Below, piece by piece: positions 16,308-26,086 of a DNA stretch of 64,000 nt. Position 1 is the stretch's first letter. Every line of letters starts with the position of its first letter. Both the position numbers and the translations under genes were made by a program. Under the pieces are notes generated by a model that saw nothing but the letters and a program-made list of their open reading frames with translations, had not been told where the DNA came from and ran no database searches. This stretch comes from Undibacterium sp. YM2 (GTDB lineage Bacteria; Pseudomonadota; Gammaproteobacteria; Burkholderiales; Burkholderiaceae_D), in the NCBI RefSeq assembly GCF_009937975.1, contig NZ_AP018441.1, positions 2,976,001 to 3,040,000 of the forward strand, given 5' to 3'.

Positions 16308-17819
16308 ATGGAAAACACCACTTTGCAAGCAATCCTGAAAGAGCTTGATATCAATTTAAGCGATTATCAGGGTAGCGACATACACAGCATTTCCCCTATA
16401 GATGGCAAAAAACTGGCCAGCCTGCGCGCTGATACCGCAGAAGAAGTCAAGCAGCGCGTAGATCGCGCCCATGCTGCATTTTTGCAATGGCGCAATGTAC
16501 CAGCACCGCGCCGTGGTGAACTGGTACGCCTGTTTGGTGAAGAGCTGCGCACGCACAAACTGGCGCTGGGTCAACTGGTGACGCTGGAAGCAGGCAAAAT
16601 CCTGCAAGAAGGCCTGGGCGAAGTACAGGAGATGATCGATATCTGTGATTTCGCAGTTGGTCTGTCACGCCAGTTGTATGGCCTGACTATCGCGTCTGAG
16701 CGTCCTGGCCATCGCATGATGGAACAATGGCATCCGATCGGCGTCGTTGGCGTGATCTCCGCCTTCAATTTCCCGGTTGCCGTCTGGGCCTGGAATGCTG
16801 CGCTGGCATTCGTTTGCGGCAATAGCGTGACCTGGAAACCATCTGAAAAAACGCCGTTGACAGCCATCGCCACGCACGCCCTGTTCATGAAGGCAGTCGC
16901 CCGCTTTGGCAGCGATGCCCCTGCTGGCCTGGCAGAATTGATTATCGGTGGACGAGATACTGGCGCACAAATGGTAGAAGACAAGCGCATCGCCCTGGTC
17001 AGCGCCACTGGCAGCACCCGCATGGGCCGTCAGGTTGCTGAAGTCTGCGCCAAGCGTTTGACCCGCACCATCCTTGAGCTCGGCGGCAATAACGCCATGA
17101 TAGTCGCACCTAGTGCCGACCTGGAAATGGCCGTTCGCGCCATCACTTTCTCTGCAGTTGGCACTGCCGGACAACGCTGCACCACCCTGCGCCGCCTGTT
17201 CGTGCATGACAGTATTTATGACACCCTGGTACCGCGCCTGAAGAAAATCTATGCAGGCCTGCCAGTCGGCAATCCTCTGGAAAAGACAACTTTGGTCGGC
17301 CCATTGGTCGATGCGGCTTCTTTTGATGCCATGCAAAGTGCTTTGGCAGTTGCCAAATCCGAGCAAGGCCAGGTATTTGGCGGTGAGCGCAAAGTAATTA
17401 CGGGCAATGAAGGCGGCTATTACGTCAGCCCGGCCCTGGTAGAAATGCCAAGCCAGACGGCGTCCATGCACCATGAAACCTTTGCGCCCATCATGTACAT
17501 CGTGCGTTACAAGGATTTGCAACAAGCCATCAGCCTCAATAACGAAGTTCCGCAAGGCTTGTCGTCTTCTATCTTCACGACAGATATGCGCGAAGCTGAG
17601 ACCTTTGTCTCTGCTGCTGGCAGTGACTGCGGTATTGCCAATGTCAATATCGGCCCTTCTGGCGCTGAAATTGGCGGCGCATTTGGCGGCGAGAAAGAAA
17701 CAGGCGGTGGCCGCGAATCTGGTTCTGACGCGTGGAAAGCCTATATGCGTCGCACTACGAATACCTTTAACTACAGCAATTCCTTGCCATTAGCACAAGG
17801 TATCAGTTTTGATATTTGA
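16308..17819 (+). CDS. 2-aminoadipate 6-semialdehyde dehydrogenase (ALDH7/antiquitin type)
   Basis: NAD-dependent oxidation of 2-aminoadipate semialdehyde (piperideine-6-carboxylate) to 2-aminoadipate. It has 503 residues with the ALDH7 signatures GVVGVISAFNFPVAVWAWN, WKPSEKTPLTA, the general-base motif ELGGNN and the catalytic cysteine in GTAGQRCTTLRRLFVH. NVNIGPSGAEIGGAFGGEKE near the C-terminus is also typical of antiquitins. The ribosome-binding site is GAGG about 9 nt before the ATG. It forms a functional pair with the upstream dehydrogenase but is separated from it by a strong hairpin, so the two may not be expressed equally. Confidence 0.92.
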   Translation: MENTTLQAILKELDINLSDYQGSDIHSISPIDGKKLASLRADTAEEVKQRVDRAHAAFLQWRNVPAPRRGELVRLFGEELRTHKLALGQLVTLEAGKILQEGLGEVQEMIDICDFAVGLSRQLYGLTIASERPGHRMMEQWHPIGVVGVISAFNFPVAVWAWNAALAFVCGNSVTWKPSEKTPLTAIATHALFMKAVARFGSDAPAGLAELIIGGRDTGAQMVEDKRIALVSATGSTRMGRQVAEVCAKRLTRTILELGGNNAMIVAPSADLEMAVRAITFSAVGTAGQRCTTLRRLFVHDSIYDTLVPRLKKIYAGLPVGNPLEKTTLVGPLVDAASFDAMQSALAVAKSEQGQVFGGERKVITGNEGGYYVSPALVEMPSQTASMHHETFAPIMYIVRYKDLQQAISLNNEVPQGLSSSIFTTDMREAETFVSAAGSDCGIANVNIGPSGAEIGGAFGGEKETGGGRESGSDAWKAYMRRTTNTFNYSNSLPLAQGISFDI

Positions 17820-17840
17820 TCCAAGTCAAATTTTTTAGTT

Positions 17841-17870
17841 TTAAAAGACCGCCAAATGGCGGTCTTTTAA
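17841..17870 (+). terminator. Rho-independent terminator after the aldehyde dehydrogenase
   Basis: A perfect 13-bp stem (TTAAAAGACCGCC / GGCGGTCTTTTAA) with an AAAT loop, placed 21 bp after the stop codon. Its symmetry allows function in either direction. Confidence 0.85.
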
Positions 17871-17942
17871 TTTATAGCATCAAGAATTCGTTTTACAATT
17901 TCGATTCTAGGAATTCGCGCAACCAGAGCGGCAAAAAGACTC

Positions 17943-18239
17943 ATGAAAAAAGCACTTACATGCACCGACATCAAACAGTTGGAGCAACTGCCAAATGTCG
18001 GCAAAGCAACGGTTGCTGACTTGCACCTGCTGGGGATTATCGAGCCAAAGCAACTCAAGGGACGCAATCCCTACCAGATGTATGATGAACTTTGCGCCAT
18101 GACCAAAGTCAGGCATGACCCCTGCGTCTACGACGTTTTCATTTCCATAGTAAAATTCATGGACGGTGATCCGCCTCTTGCCTGGTGGCACTACACCGCA
18201 GAGCGTAAGGCCCATCTTGCATCACCCTCCTCACTCTAA
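17943..18239 (+). CDS. Cdd1-family helix-hairpin-helix protein
   Basis: A 98-residue protein matching the Cdd1 (pathogenicity locus) family. It has an HhH-like start (LEQLPNVGKATVADLHLLGI), then LKGRNPYQMYDELCAMT and HDPCVYDVFISIVKFM, and ends in WWHYTAERK. The biochemical role is not established; the HhH motif suggests nucleic-acid binding. It lies alone between two terminator or promoter regions and just upstream of iscR. Confidence 0.8.
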   Translation: MKKALTCTDIKQLEQLPNVGKATVADLHLLGIIEPKQLKGRNPYQMYDELCAMTKVRHDPCVYDVFISIVKFMDGDPPLAWWHYTAERKAHLASPSSL

Positions 18240-18247
18240 GCCCATTC

Positions 18248-18298
18248 CTGACAAAATTACTCAAGTTTGTTATACTTGACCAAAATGCTCAACAACTC
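18248..18298 (+). promoter_or_regulatory. isc promoter with probable IscR site
   Basis: CTGACA (18248-18253) and TATACT (18271-18276) are separated by 17 bp, a good sigma70 promoter. The -10 runs into ACTTGACC-AAAATGC-TCAAC, a partial dyad of the kind bound by [2Fe-2S]-IscR at isc promoters. Binding there would block polymerase and give the known autorepression. Confidence 0.65.
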
Positions 18299-18343
18299 AG
18301 GGCATTCAGCTTTTTCTTGCGTGGAGTATCTCCGGAGTAACAT

Positions 18344-18826
18344 ATGCGACTGACCACCAAAGGACGTTTTGCCGTGACGGCCATGATAGACCTGGCTCTG
18401 CGTCAGGATAAGGGACCAGTGACCCTGGCGGGCATCAGCCAGCGTCAGGATATTTCCCTTTCCTATCTTGAACAATTGTTTGGAAAACTGCGTCGCCATG
18501 AAATTGTTGAATCCGTGCGTGGGCCCGGTGGCGGCTATAATCTTGCCCGCAAGGCACAAAATGTGACTGTTGCCGATATTATCATCGCCGTTGATGAGCC
18601 CCTTGATGCAACGCAATGCGGCGGCAAAGGCAATTGCCATGGCAGCGACCATGAAAATGGCCTGCACTGCATGACGCACGACCTGTGGGCGACGCTGAAC
18701 GCCAAAATGGTCGATTACCTGGACTCTGTTTCACTCCAGGACCTGGTCAATCAGCAAAGACAGAAAGCATCAGAAAACCATGTAGTCGTCATGCATCATA
18801 CGCATGTCAATCACATTGCCTCTTGA
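18344..18826 (+). CDS. iscR: Iron-sulfur cluster regulator IscR (Rrf2 family)
   Basis: A 160-residue [2Fe-2S]-sensing repressor of its own operon. It has the winged-helix start MRLTTKGRFAVTAMIDLAL, the recognition helix region QRQDISLSYLEQLFGKLR and the cluster ligands of the form C-x5-C-x10-C-x2-H (QCGGKGNC ... HCMTH). The spacing between the second and third cysteines is five residues longer than in E. coli. It is the first gene of a complete isc operon. Confidence 0.96.
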   Translation: MRLTTKGRFAVTAMIDLALRQDKGPVTLAGISQRQDISLSYLEQLFGKLRRHEIVESVRGPGGGYNLARKAQNVTVADIIIAVDEPLDATQCGGKGNCHGSDHENGLHCMTHDLWATLNAKMVDYLDSVSLQDLVNQQRQKASENHVVVMHHTHVNHIAS

Positions 18827-18842
18827 ATATTTGGAGTTTTGA

Positions 18843-20096
18843 ATGAACGCCCCTTTGGAAAAAAGCCTGCTCGACACTTTAAAGTCACCGCACTTCCCTA
18901 TCTACATGGATTATTCGGCGACGACACCGGTCGATCCTCGTGTTGCTGACAAGATGATTCCCTTCTTGCGTGCGCAGTATGGCAATCCTGCGTCACGCAG
19001 CCACATGTACGGCTGGGATGCAGAAAAAGCCGTAGAAGATGCACGTGCGCAAGTGGCCGACCTGGTCAATGCGGACCCGCGTGAAATCATCTGGACTTCT
19101 GGTGCGACGGAAAGCAATAACCTCGCACTCAAGGGTGCGGCAAATTTTTACAAATCCAAAGGCAAGCACATCATCACAGTAAAGACAGAGCACAAGGCTG
19201 TGCTGGATACTGTCCGTGAACTGGAGCGTCAGGGCTTTGAAGCCACTTACCTGCAACCAGGTGATGATGGCCTCATCACAGTCGAACAACTGAAGGCGGC
19301 TATTCGTCCCGACACCATCCTGGTATCCGTGATGTGGGTCAACAATGAAATTGGCGTCATCCAGCCTATCGCTGAAATTGGCGAGCTGTGCCGTGAAAAA
19401 GGCATCGTGTTCCATTCCGATGCAGCCCAGGCCACTGGCAAGGTGCATATCGACCTGGAAAATACCAAGGTGGATCTGGTGTCATTCTCGGCCCATAAAA
19501 CTTATGGCCCAAAAGGCATAGGTGCACTGTATATCCGCCGCAAACCACGTGTACGTCTTGAAGCGCAGATGCACGGCGGCGGTCATGAGCGCGGCTTCCG
19601 CTCCGGCACACTGGCAACACATCAGATTGCCGGCATGGGCGAAGCCTTCCGTATTGCCAAAGAAGAAATGGAAAGCGAACTGGCACATGTGCGCACCATG
19701 CGTGACCGCCTGGCAAAAGGCTTGCAAGAAATTGAAGAAACCTATGTCAATGGTGACATGGAACACCGTGTACCACACAACCTGAATGTCAGTTTCAACT
19801 ATGTTGAAGGTGAATCCCTGATCATGGCAATCAAGGATATCGCGGTCTCGTCCGGGTCTGCCTGTACTTCTGCAAGTCTGGAACCATCTTATGTATTGCG
19901 CGCACTGGGTCGCAGTGACGAACTGGCGCACAGTTCAATACGCTTTACCATAGGCCGCTTTACAACTGAAGAAGACATCGACTTTACGATAGACCTGCTG
20001 AAAACCAAGGTTGCCAAGTTGCGTGAATTGTCGCCTCTCTGGGATATGTACAAGGACGGCATTGATATCTCCACTATCCAGTGGGCTGCGCATTAA
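18843..20096 (+). CDS. iscS: Cysteine desulfurase IscS
   Basis: PLP enzyme that removes sulfur from cysteine and passes it as a persulfide to IscU and other acceptors. It has 417 residues, with the N-terminal [16 protein letters not shown], the PLP lysine in [15 protein letters not shown] and the mobile-loop cysteine in [17 protein letters not shown]. It starts 16 bp after iscR. The protein is about a dozen residues longer at its N-terminus than E. coli IscS (404). Confidence 0.98.
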   Translation: MNAPLEKSLLDTLKSPHFPIYMDYSATTPVDPRVADKMIPFLRAQYGNPASRSHMYGWDAEKAVEDARAQVADLVNADPREIIWTSGATESNNLALKGAANFYKSKGKHIITVKTEHKAVLDTVRELERQGFEATYLQPGDDGLITVEQLKAAIRPDTILVSVMWVNNEIGVIQPIAEIGELCREKGIVFHSDAAQATGKVHIDLENTKVDLVSFSAHKTYGPKGIGALYIRRKPRVRLEAQMHGGGHERGFRSGTLATHQIAGMGEAFRIAKEEMESELAHVRTMRDRLAKGLQEIEETYVNGDMEHRVPHNLNVSFNYVEGESLIMAIKDIAVSSGSACTSASLEPSYVLRALGRSDELAHSSIRFTIGRFTTEEDIDFTIDLLKTKVAKLRELSPLWDMYKDGIDISTIQWAAH

Positions 20097-20137
20097 TTCA
20101 ATTTGAATGTGTATTTAAAAAAACGCATTTGAGAAAC

Positions 20138-20156
20138 GCATGTAAGAAATACATGC
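20138..20156 (+). other. Small hairpin in the iscS-iscU spacer
   Basis: GCATGTA / TACATGC with a 5-nt AGAAA loop in the 82-bp A-rich gap between iscS and iscU. It has no T-run. It could stabilise or mark a processing site in the polycistronic message. Confidence 0.4.
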
Positions 20157-20178
20157 AAGAAAAACAAGGAGCATCAAA

Positions 20179-20574
20179 ATGGCTTACTCAGAAAAAGTGT
20201 TGGATCACTATGAAAATCCACGTAATGTCGGCGCCTTTGAAAAAGGTGATGACACAGTAGGTACCGGCATGGTCGGCGCACCAGCTTGCGGCGACGTCAT
20301 GAAATTGCAAATCAAGGTAGGTGCTGATGGCGTTATCCAGGATGCGAAATTCAAGACTTATGGTTGCGGCTCTGCAATTGCCTCCTCTTCCCTGGTAACT
20401 GAATGGGTCAAGGGCAAGACTTTGGATCAGGCACTGGAAATCAAGAACACAGCTATTGCTGAAGAACTGGCACTGCCGCCGGTCAAGATTCACTGCTCCA
20501 TCCTGGCGGAAGATGCAATCAAGGCTGCTGTGCTGGATTACAAAAACAAGCACGGCGCTGAACAAAGCGCCTGA
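20179..20574 (+). CDS. iscU: Iron-sulfur scaffold protein IscU
   Basis: Scaffold on which the cluster is assembled. It has 131 residues. The three ligand cysteines are in APACGDVMK, YGCGSAIASSS and IHCSILAED. The LPPVKIHCS motif is the HscA recognition site (LPPVK). Aligned position and length match E. coli IscU (128). Confidence 0.98.
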   Translation: MAYSEKVLDHYENPRNVGAFEKGDDTVGTGMVGAPACGDVMKLQIKVGADGVIQDAKFKTYGCGSAIASSSLVTEWVKGKTLDQALEIKNTAIAEELALPPVKIHCSILAEDAIKAAVLDYKNKHGAEQSA

Positions 20575-20642
20575 AACTAGTTTCAAGATTCGCGTCAAGA
20601 AAATTGGCAACAAAAGTTTAGTAGCAAAAAACTGGAATAAAT

Positions 20643-20966
20643 ATGGCTATCACACTCACAGAAAAAGCGGCAAAACATGTGACCCGTTATATGGAACGTC
20701 GCGGCAAAGGCATAGGCCTGCGCTTTGGGGTACGTACAACCGGCTGCTCAGGCATGGCTTACAAGCTTGAGTATGTGGATGAAGTCGGCAACGACGACCA
20801 GATTTTTGAGTCGCACGGTGTCAAGGTGTTTGTTGACCCTAAAAGCCTGCCTTATATTGATGGCACTGAGCTTGATTTTGCCCGCGAAGGCTTGAACGAA
20901 GGCTTTAAATTCTACAACCCCAACGTCAAGGACGAATGTGGTTGTGGCGAAAGTTTCAGGATTTAA
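20643..20966 (+). CDS. iscA: A-type iron-sulfur carrier IscA
   Basis: Carries clusters from IscU to target proteins, notably [4Fe-4S] targets. It has 107 residues with the three conserved cysteines in [11 protein letters not shown] and DECGCGESF. It follows iscU by 68 bp and precedes hscB by 11 bp. Confidence 0.97.
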   Translation: MAITLTEKAAKHVTRYMERRGKGIGLRFGVRTTGCSGMAYKLEYVDEVGNDDQIFESHGVKVFVDPKSLPYIDGTELDFAREGLNEGFKFYNPNVKDECGCGESFRI

Positions 20967-20977
20967 GGCTGGCGCAG

Positions 20978-21481
20978 ATGCAGAATCATTTTGAGCTGTT
21001 CCAGTTGCCACAGCAGTTTGCACTTGATCAGGGACAACTGGATGCAGCTTACCGTGAGGTGCAGAATCAGGTGCACCCGGATAAGTTTGTGCAGGCCAGC
21101 GAAGCTGAAAAACGCGTCGCCATGCAATGGGCAACCAGGGCCAACGAGGCTTATCAAACACTGAAAAAGCCGCTGCAACGCGCACGCTATCTATGTGAAT
21201 TGCAGGGTGTGGATCTACAGACAGAATCCAATACCTCCATGCCTGGTGCATTTTTGATGCAACAGATGGAGTGGCGCGAATCCTTTGATGACGCACGCCA
21301 GGACAATAATGAAGCTGCCTTGCTACGCCTGGAGCGTGAACTGAACAGTGCCCTAAGAACGCAATTGCATGCGGTTGGCAACTCGATAGACCTGGGTAAC
21401 TTTGAAGAAGCTGCGCAGCAAATCCGCACCTGCATGTTCCTGGAAAAATTCATTGCCGATATCGCTGCACTCGAAGAGTAA
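20978..21481 (+). CDS. hscB: Co-chaperone HscB
   Basis: J-domain partner of HscA that delivers IscU. It has 167 residues, with the HPD motif in VQNQVHPDKFVQ and a C-terminal three-helix IscU-binding region. The frame is open further upstream through iscA, but the ATG at 20978 (MQNHFELFQLPQQF) matches the family start. The family size is 166-175. Confidence 0.96.
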   Translation: MQNHFELFQLPQQFALDQGQLDAAYREVQNQVHPDKFVQASEAEKRVAMQWATRANEAYQTLKKPLQRARYLCELQGVDLQTESNTSMPGAFLMQQMEWRESFDDARQDNNEAALLRLERELNSALRTQLHAVGNSIDLGNFEEAAQQIRTCMFLEKFIADIAALEE

Positions 21482-21494
21482 TTTCAAATAACCC

Positions 21495-21527
21495 GGCAAA
21501 TACGGCTATGCCGATTTGCCATTTTAT
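21495..21527 (+). terminator. Terminator-like hairpin between hscB and hscA
   Basis: GGCAAAT-A-CGGC, loop TAT, GCCG-ATTTGCC, then ATTTTATAG. An 11-bp stem with one bulged A inside the isc operon. Likely a partial terminator or attenuator that lowers expression of the distal genes. Confidence 0.5.
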
Positions 21528-21554
21528 AGATGCTTAGCCATCCCCCATTTCATC

Positions 21555-23420
21555 ATGGCATTACTGCAAATTTCTGAACCTGGCATGTCCACAGCTCCAC
21601 ACCAGCACAGGTTGGCAGTAGGCATAGATCTGGGTACCACAAATTCCCTGGTTGCAACCGTACGCAATAGTATCCCTGAAGTATTGAATGATGAAGAAGG
21701 TCGTCCGCTGCTGCCTTCTGTTGTACGCTATCTGCCGAATGGTCATGCGCATATAGGCTTCAAGGCCCAGGCCGAGCAAAGCAATGATCCACGGAATACG
21801 ATAGCCTCAGTTAAACGCTTCATGGGCCGTGGCTTGAAAGACATCGCCTATGCTGAAAACCTGCCGTATGATTTTCATGATGAACCTGGCATGGTACAAA
21901 TCAAGACCGTGGCTGGCATCAAGAGTCCTGTTGAAGTGTCCGCACAAATTCTGGCCACTTTACGCCAGCAGGCGGAAGACGCACTGGGCGATGACCTGGT
22001 TGGCGCCGTCATTACCGTCCCCGCGTATTTTGATGATGCGCAAAGACAGGCAACCAAAGACGCCGCCAAACTGGCTGGACTGAATGTCTTGCGCCTGCTA
22101 AATGAACCTACTGCAGCAGCAATCGCCTACGGCCTCGACAATGCATCTGAAGGCATTTATGCCGTCTATGATCTGGGTGGCGGCACCTTCGACATCTCCA
22201 TCCTGAAAATGAGCAAGGGTGTCTTTGAAGTCCTGGCTACTGGTGGTGATTCTGCCCTTGGTGGCGACGATTTTGATCACCGCCTGTTTTGCTGGATTTT
22301 GCAAGAATCCAAACTGGCACCACTGTCAGACGAAGACACCAGCGCCCTGATGGTCAAGGCACGCGAAGCCAAGGAAATCCTGTCAACCAAACCCAGCACC
22401 TATATCGACGCCAAACTCAATTCCGGTGAGTCTGTCCATTTACAAATCAGTGCAGCAGCATTTGCCGAAATGACGCAAAACCTGGTGGTAAAAACCACGA
22501 CGCCTTGCCGCAAAGCCTTGCGCGATGCTGGCCTCACTGTAGATGATATCGATGGCGTGGTACTGGTAGGTGGCGCTACGCGCATGCCGCATGTACGCAA
22601 GGCTGTTGGTGAATTCTTCCAGACTACGCCACTCGCCAATATTGACCCCGACAAAGTGGTAGCTCTGGGTGCAGCGATACAGGCCAATCTGCTGGCGGGC
22701 AATCGCGCTCCTGGCGATGACTGGCTGCTGCTGGATGTCATCCCGCTGTCGCTGGGCGTGGAAACCATGGGCGGTCTGGCTGAAAAAGTCATTCCGCGTA
22801 ATTCCACTATCCCTTGCGCACGCGCGCAAGAATTTACTACCTTCAAGGATGGACAAACTGCCATGGCGATTCATGTCGTGCAGGGCGAACGCGAACTGGT
22901 GAGCGAATGCCGCTCGCTGGCACGCTTTGAATTGCGCGGCATCCCTCCCATGGCTGCCGGTGCTGCACGTATACGTATCACTTATCAGGTAGATGCCGAT
23001 GGACTGTTGTCGGTATCTGCACGCGAACTGCGCTCTGGCGTAGAAGCGGCTATCACGGTCAAACCATCTTATGGTCTGGCCGACGACGAAATAACACGTA
23101 TGCTGCAAGACTCATTCACCTCGGCAGATGCCGATATGCAGGAACGTGCCTTGCGCGAAGAAATCGTCGAAGCTGAACGCATTTTGCTGGCGACCCAGTC
23201 AGCACTGAATGGTGACGCTCATTTACTGAATGATGCAGAGCAAGGACAGATCAGAGAATTGATGAATGAGGTCAGCAAGCTGAAGAATGGCAAAGATCAT
23301 CAGCTACTCCACGCTGCTATCAGCGCACTTGCTGATGGCACGGAAGAATTTGCCGCCCGCCGCATGGATCAAAGCGTGCGCAGTGCGTTGGCTGGAAAAA
23401 AACTGGATGAGATTGCCTGA
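21555..23420 (+). CDS. hscA: Hsp70-type chaperone HscA
   Basis: ATP-driven chaperone that helps release clusters from IscU. It has 621 residues. The start [20 protein letters not shown] is the one usual in betaproteobacteria; 13 upstream in-frame codons are rejected. Motifs are [16 protein letters not shown] (phosphate 1), [15 protein letters not shown] (phosphate 2), the adenosine motif [13 protein letters not shown] and the linker [12 protein letters not shown]. Confidence 0.97.
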   Translation: MALLQISEPGMSTAPHQHRLAVGIDLGTTNSLVATVRNSIPEVLNDEEGRPLLPSVVRYLPNGHAHIGFKAQAEQSNDPRNTIASVKRFMGRGLKDIAYAENLPYDFHDEPGMVQIKTVAGIKSPVEVSAQILATLRQQAEDALGDDLVGAVITVPAYFDDAQRQATKDAAKLAGLNVLRLLNEPTAAAIAYGLDNASEGIYAVYDLGGGTFDISILKMSKGVFEVLATGGDSALGGDDFDHRLFCWILQESKLAPLSDEDTSALMVKAREAKEILSTKPSTYIDAKLNSGESVHLQISAAAFAEMTQNLVVKTTTPCRKALRDAGLTVDDIDGVVLVGGATRMPHVRKAVGEFFQTTPLANIDPDKVVALGAAIQANLLAGNRAPGDDWLLLDVIPLSLGVETMGGLAEKVIPRNSTIPCARAQEFTTFKDGQTAMAIHVVQGERELVSECRSLARFELRGIPPMAAGAARIRITYQVDADGLLSVSARELRSGVEAAITVKPSYGLADDEITRMLQDSFTSADADMQERALREEIVEAERILLATQSALNGDAHLLNDAEQGQIRELMNEVSKLKNGKDHQLLHAAISALADGTEEFAARRMDQSVRSALAGKKLDEIA

Positions 23421-23488
23421 GCGATATTACCTCTTACCGACCCAGACAACATTGATACATATTGAGATAGCCAGATTACGAGAACAAC

Positions 23489-23827
23489 ATGCCCCAAATT
23501 ATTGTCCTGCCCCACCCCCAGCTTTGCCCCGAAGGAACTGTGATTGATGCACCCGAAGGCAAATCTTTATGCGAGGCACTGGTTGAAAGCGATGTCGAAA
23601 TCGAACATGCCTGTGAAATGTCTTGCGCCTGCACCACTTGTCACGTGGTCATACGCGAAGGTTTTAATTCCCTGAATGAGTCTACGGATGATGAAGAGGA
23701 CTTGCTGGATGCCGCCTGGGGTCTGGAAGCAACTTCGCGCCTGTCCTGCCAGGTTAAACTGGGTAAACAGGATATCACCATAGAAATCCCAAAATACACC
23801 ATCAACCACGCACGCGAAAATCATTAA
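23489..23827 (+). CDS. fdx: [2Fe-2S] ferredoxin of the isc system
   Basis: Electron donor for cluster assembly. It has 112 residues, with the adrenodoxin-type ligand pattern C-x5-C-x2-C (ACEMSCACTTCHVVI) and a distal cysteine in SRLSCQVKLG. It is the sixth isc structural gene. Confidence 0.97.
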   Translation: MPQIIVLPHPQLCPEGTVIDAPEGKSLCEALVESDVEIEHACEMSCACTTCHVVIREGFNSLNESTDDEEDLLDAAWGLEATSRLSCQVKLGKQDITIEIPKYTINHARENH

Positions 23828-23873
23828 CACTGATTTTGCATCTGCATGACATCTACACTAAGTGGAGCGCAAC

Positions 23874-24068
23874 ATGAAATGGATAGACACCTTCAGAATC
23901 GCCGAAGCACTTTGCGATAAATTTCCTGATGTTGATCCTCTCACGGTGCGCTTCACTGACTTGCATAACTGGATTGTCGATCTGGAAGAATTTGACGACG
24001 ATCATACACGTGGTGGCGAGAAGATACTTGAAGCCATACAAATGGCCTGGATAGACGAAACCAAGTAA
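23874..24068 (+). CDS. iscX: IscX (YfhJ) iron-binding adaptor
   Basis: A 64-residue acidic protein that binds IscS and tunes cluster assembly. [20 protein letters not shown] is the family's usual start, and the acidic motifs [15 protein letters not shown] and [12 protein letters not shown] are present. The ATG at 23874 has GGAG 6 nt upstream; a GTG four codons earlier is possible. This gene closes the isc operon. Confidence 0.95.
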   Translation: MKWIDTFRIAEALCDKFPDVDPLTVRFTDLHNWIVDLEEFDDDHTRGGEKILEAIQMAWIDETK

Positions 24069-24331
24069 TCCTGAACATACCCCACTTGCAGACAAGTCAA
24101 GCGACTGCTTCAAACAACAATTTGCCCATTTTTGGACATTTGGACACACAGAGTGAACACTCCAGAATCATAACTTGCTGAAACGCAAAAAACCTTTTAG
24201 TATTTTGACTTGTTTGTGCGATCATCAGACATGGATACCCATGTTTGATCTGTATATGAATGTCTGGTGGGAAATTGCATCCAGTTCCGCCTGACTATAC
24301 CTTCCGGGAAGTGCTGCACAAGGACCTCGCA

Positions 24332-25945
24332 ATGCAGTTTAGACATCTTTTATCTGCACTACGCAGCCGGATCACGCTGAGACTAGCGATTATTCTGGCT
24401 GTTGTATTCGGATTAACCGTCCCTGCTGCCATCCTCATCCCCTATCACCTGCACACCATAGAAACTGCGGCCCAGCTCAGAAATGCTGAGGATCATAATC
24501 GCCTGGTCGAAATCCTCTCCGTCATACTGAGTGAACCCTTGTGGCAAATCACGCCCGAGATTGCCAATATCTCCAGCGAAGTGGTGTATTCCGACCCCAG
24601 GGTAGCAACCATAGAAGTGATCACCCTGCCCGACCGCAAGGAATTCATCAAGAACGATACCAGGAAAAAAACCCAGCGAGGGCCATTCACCAGCATGGTT
24701 AGAGAAATCAAGCATGGAGGTCAGGTCATAGGCCAGGTAAGACTTACCCTTGCAGAAGACTTGCTGCAAGAAAGCCTGGCATCTGATTTCCGGCGTTATG
24801 TCACTACAGCTGTGCTTTCATTGATACTGGCTATCCTGTTTATTCTTGTGGTATTGCAATGGCGCCTCGTACAGCCAGTCAGGATACTCATGGGCGAGTC
24901 TGACAGACTGGCAAATGGTGAACTTAATGACCCTATCGCCCTGAACCGCGAAGATGAACTGGGTCACTTGGCAACCAGTCTGGAAGCCACCCGCCAGGCT
25001 TTGCAAAGGTCATTTGGCGAACTGGAAATCAAGAATCAACAATTGCTTGAATACTCAGGCACACTGGAATCCAAAGTCCGTCAGCGTACACAAGAACTGG
25101 AAACCGTGAACCAGAACCTGGAAGCGGCCTTGAATAACGTCAACTCTGCTCAGGCAGAACTGGCAAGGGTAGAACGCATGGCGGCACTGGGCTCTATGGT
25201 CGCAGGCGTAGCGCATGAATTAAATACCCCACTTGGTAATTGCCTGCTGGTTGCCAGCACCCTGGAAGAAGAAACCCGCAACCTGGTCAGGATGGTCGAA
25301 GAAGGCAAGATGAAGCGCTCTGACCTGACACGTTATGCAACCACGGCAGTAGATTCCACCAAATTGCTATTACGCGGGCTGCAACAATCTGCCCATCTGG
25401 TGGGTGACTTCAAACAGGTGGCGGTTGATCAGTCAAGTGCCCAGCGCAGGCAATTTGCTCTATTGGTCATGTTGCAGGAGCTCACGGCCCTGCTGCATTC
25501 AAGCTTGCGCAAAACCCCGTTTACCCTGGAACTAGACATCCCTGGTGAAATCCAGCTTGACAGCTACCCTGGTTTGTTGGGACAGGTTTTCACCAACCTG
25601 GTCAATAATGCAGTCGCTCACGGTCTCGAAGGACGTGAAGAAGGTCACATGCGCTGCACAGCCACACAACAGGGCGACCATGTCCTCATTATTTTTGAAG
25701 ACAATGGCAAAGGCATTTCGGCAGAAATTATTAACAGGATATTCGAACCCTTCTTTACCACCAAGTTTGGCCAGGGCGGCAGCGGCCTTGGGCTGAGCAT
25801 CACTTTCAACATCATTTCCAATGTACTTGGCGGCAGTATTCATGCGAGCAGTATAGTCGGCCAGGGAACCCGTTTCGAAATCAAATTGCCACTCGTGGCA
25901 CCAGGCGAACCAGAATCCAGCAATCCCCTGCTGAGCAAACGCTGA
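24332..25945 (+). CDS. Orphan membrane sensor histidine kinase
   Basis: A 537-residue kinase. Two membrane segments (residues about 17-36 and 157-177) flank a periplasmic sensor of about 120 residues with no clear family. These are followed by HAMP (about 178-230), a coiled coil (SKVRQRTQELETVNQNLEAA), the H box with phospho-acceptor His295 (GVAHELNTPLGN), the N box (FTNLVNNAVAHGL) and the G boxes (EDNGKGI and GQGGSGLGLSI). No response regulator is adjacent. The start at 24332 was chosen because the first membrane segment follows at the usual distance; 24 upstream codons are in frame. Confidence 0.9.
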   Translation: MQFRHLLSALRSRITLRLAIILAVVFGLTVPAAILIPYHLHTIETAAQLRNAEDHNRLVEILSVILSEPLWQITPEIANISSEVVYSDPRVATIEVITLPDRKEFIKNDTRKKTQRGPFTSMVREIKHGGQVIGQVRLTLAEDLLQESLASDFRRYVTTAVLSLILAILFILVVLQWRLVQPVRILMGESDRLANGELNDPIALNREDELGHLATSLEATRQALQRSFGELEIKNQQLLEYSGTLESKVRQRTQELETVNQNLEAALNNVNSAQAELARVERMAALGSMVAGVAHELNTPLGNCLLVASTLEEETRNLVRMVEEGKMKRSDLTRYATTAVDSTKLLLRGLQQSAHLVGDFKQVAVDQSSAQRRQFALLVMLQELTALLHSSLRKTPFTLELDIPGEIQLDSYPGLLGQVFTNLVNNAVAHGLEGREEGHMRCTATQQGDHVLIIFEDNGKGISAEIINRIFEPFFTTKFGQGGSGLGLSITFNIISNVLGGSIHASSIVGQGTRFEIKLPLVAPGEPESSNPLLSKR

Positions 25946-26086
25946 GTCAGCCAGACTGTAACCACACTAGCTTGCTCTCAGCTGCGGTGGATGAGACTCA
26001 TTACAATCTCCAAGAGTTTTATCTTTCCCTAAGGTATACTAGCGCCTGACCAAGATAGCAACTCAACATAGCAATTTATTAAGCCC

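Noticed and set aside
16665..17555. Minus-strand 296-codon frame inside the aldehyde dehydrogenase gene
   Set aside because: Long antisense open frames are common where codon bias is strong; the plus-strand product has all ALDH motifs.
22440..23108. Minus-strand 222-codon frame inside hscA
   Set aside because: Antisense shadow of a conserved Hsp70 gene.
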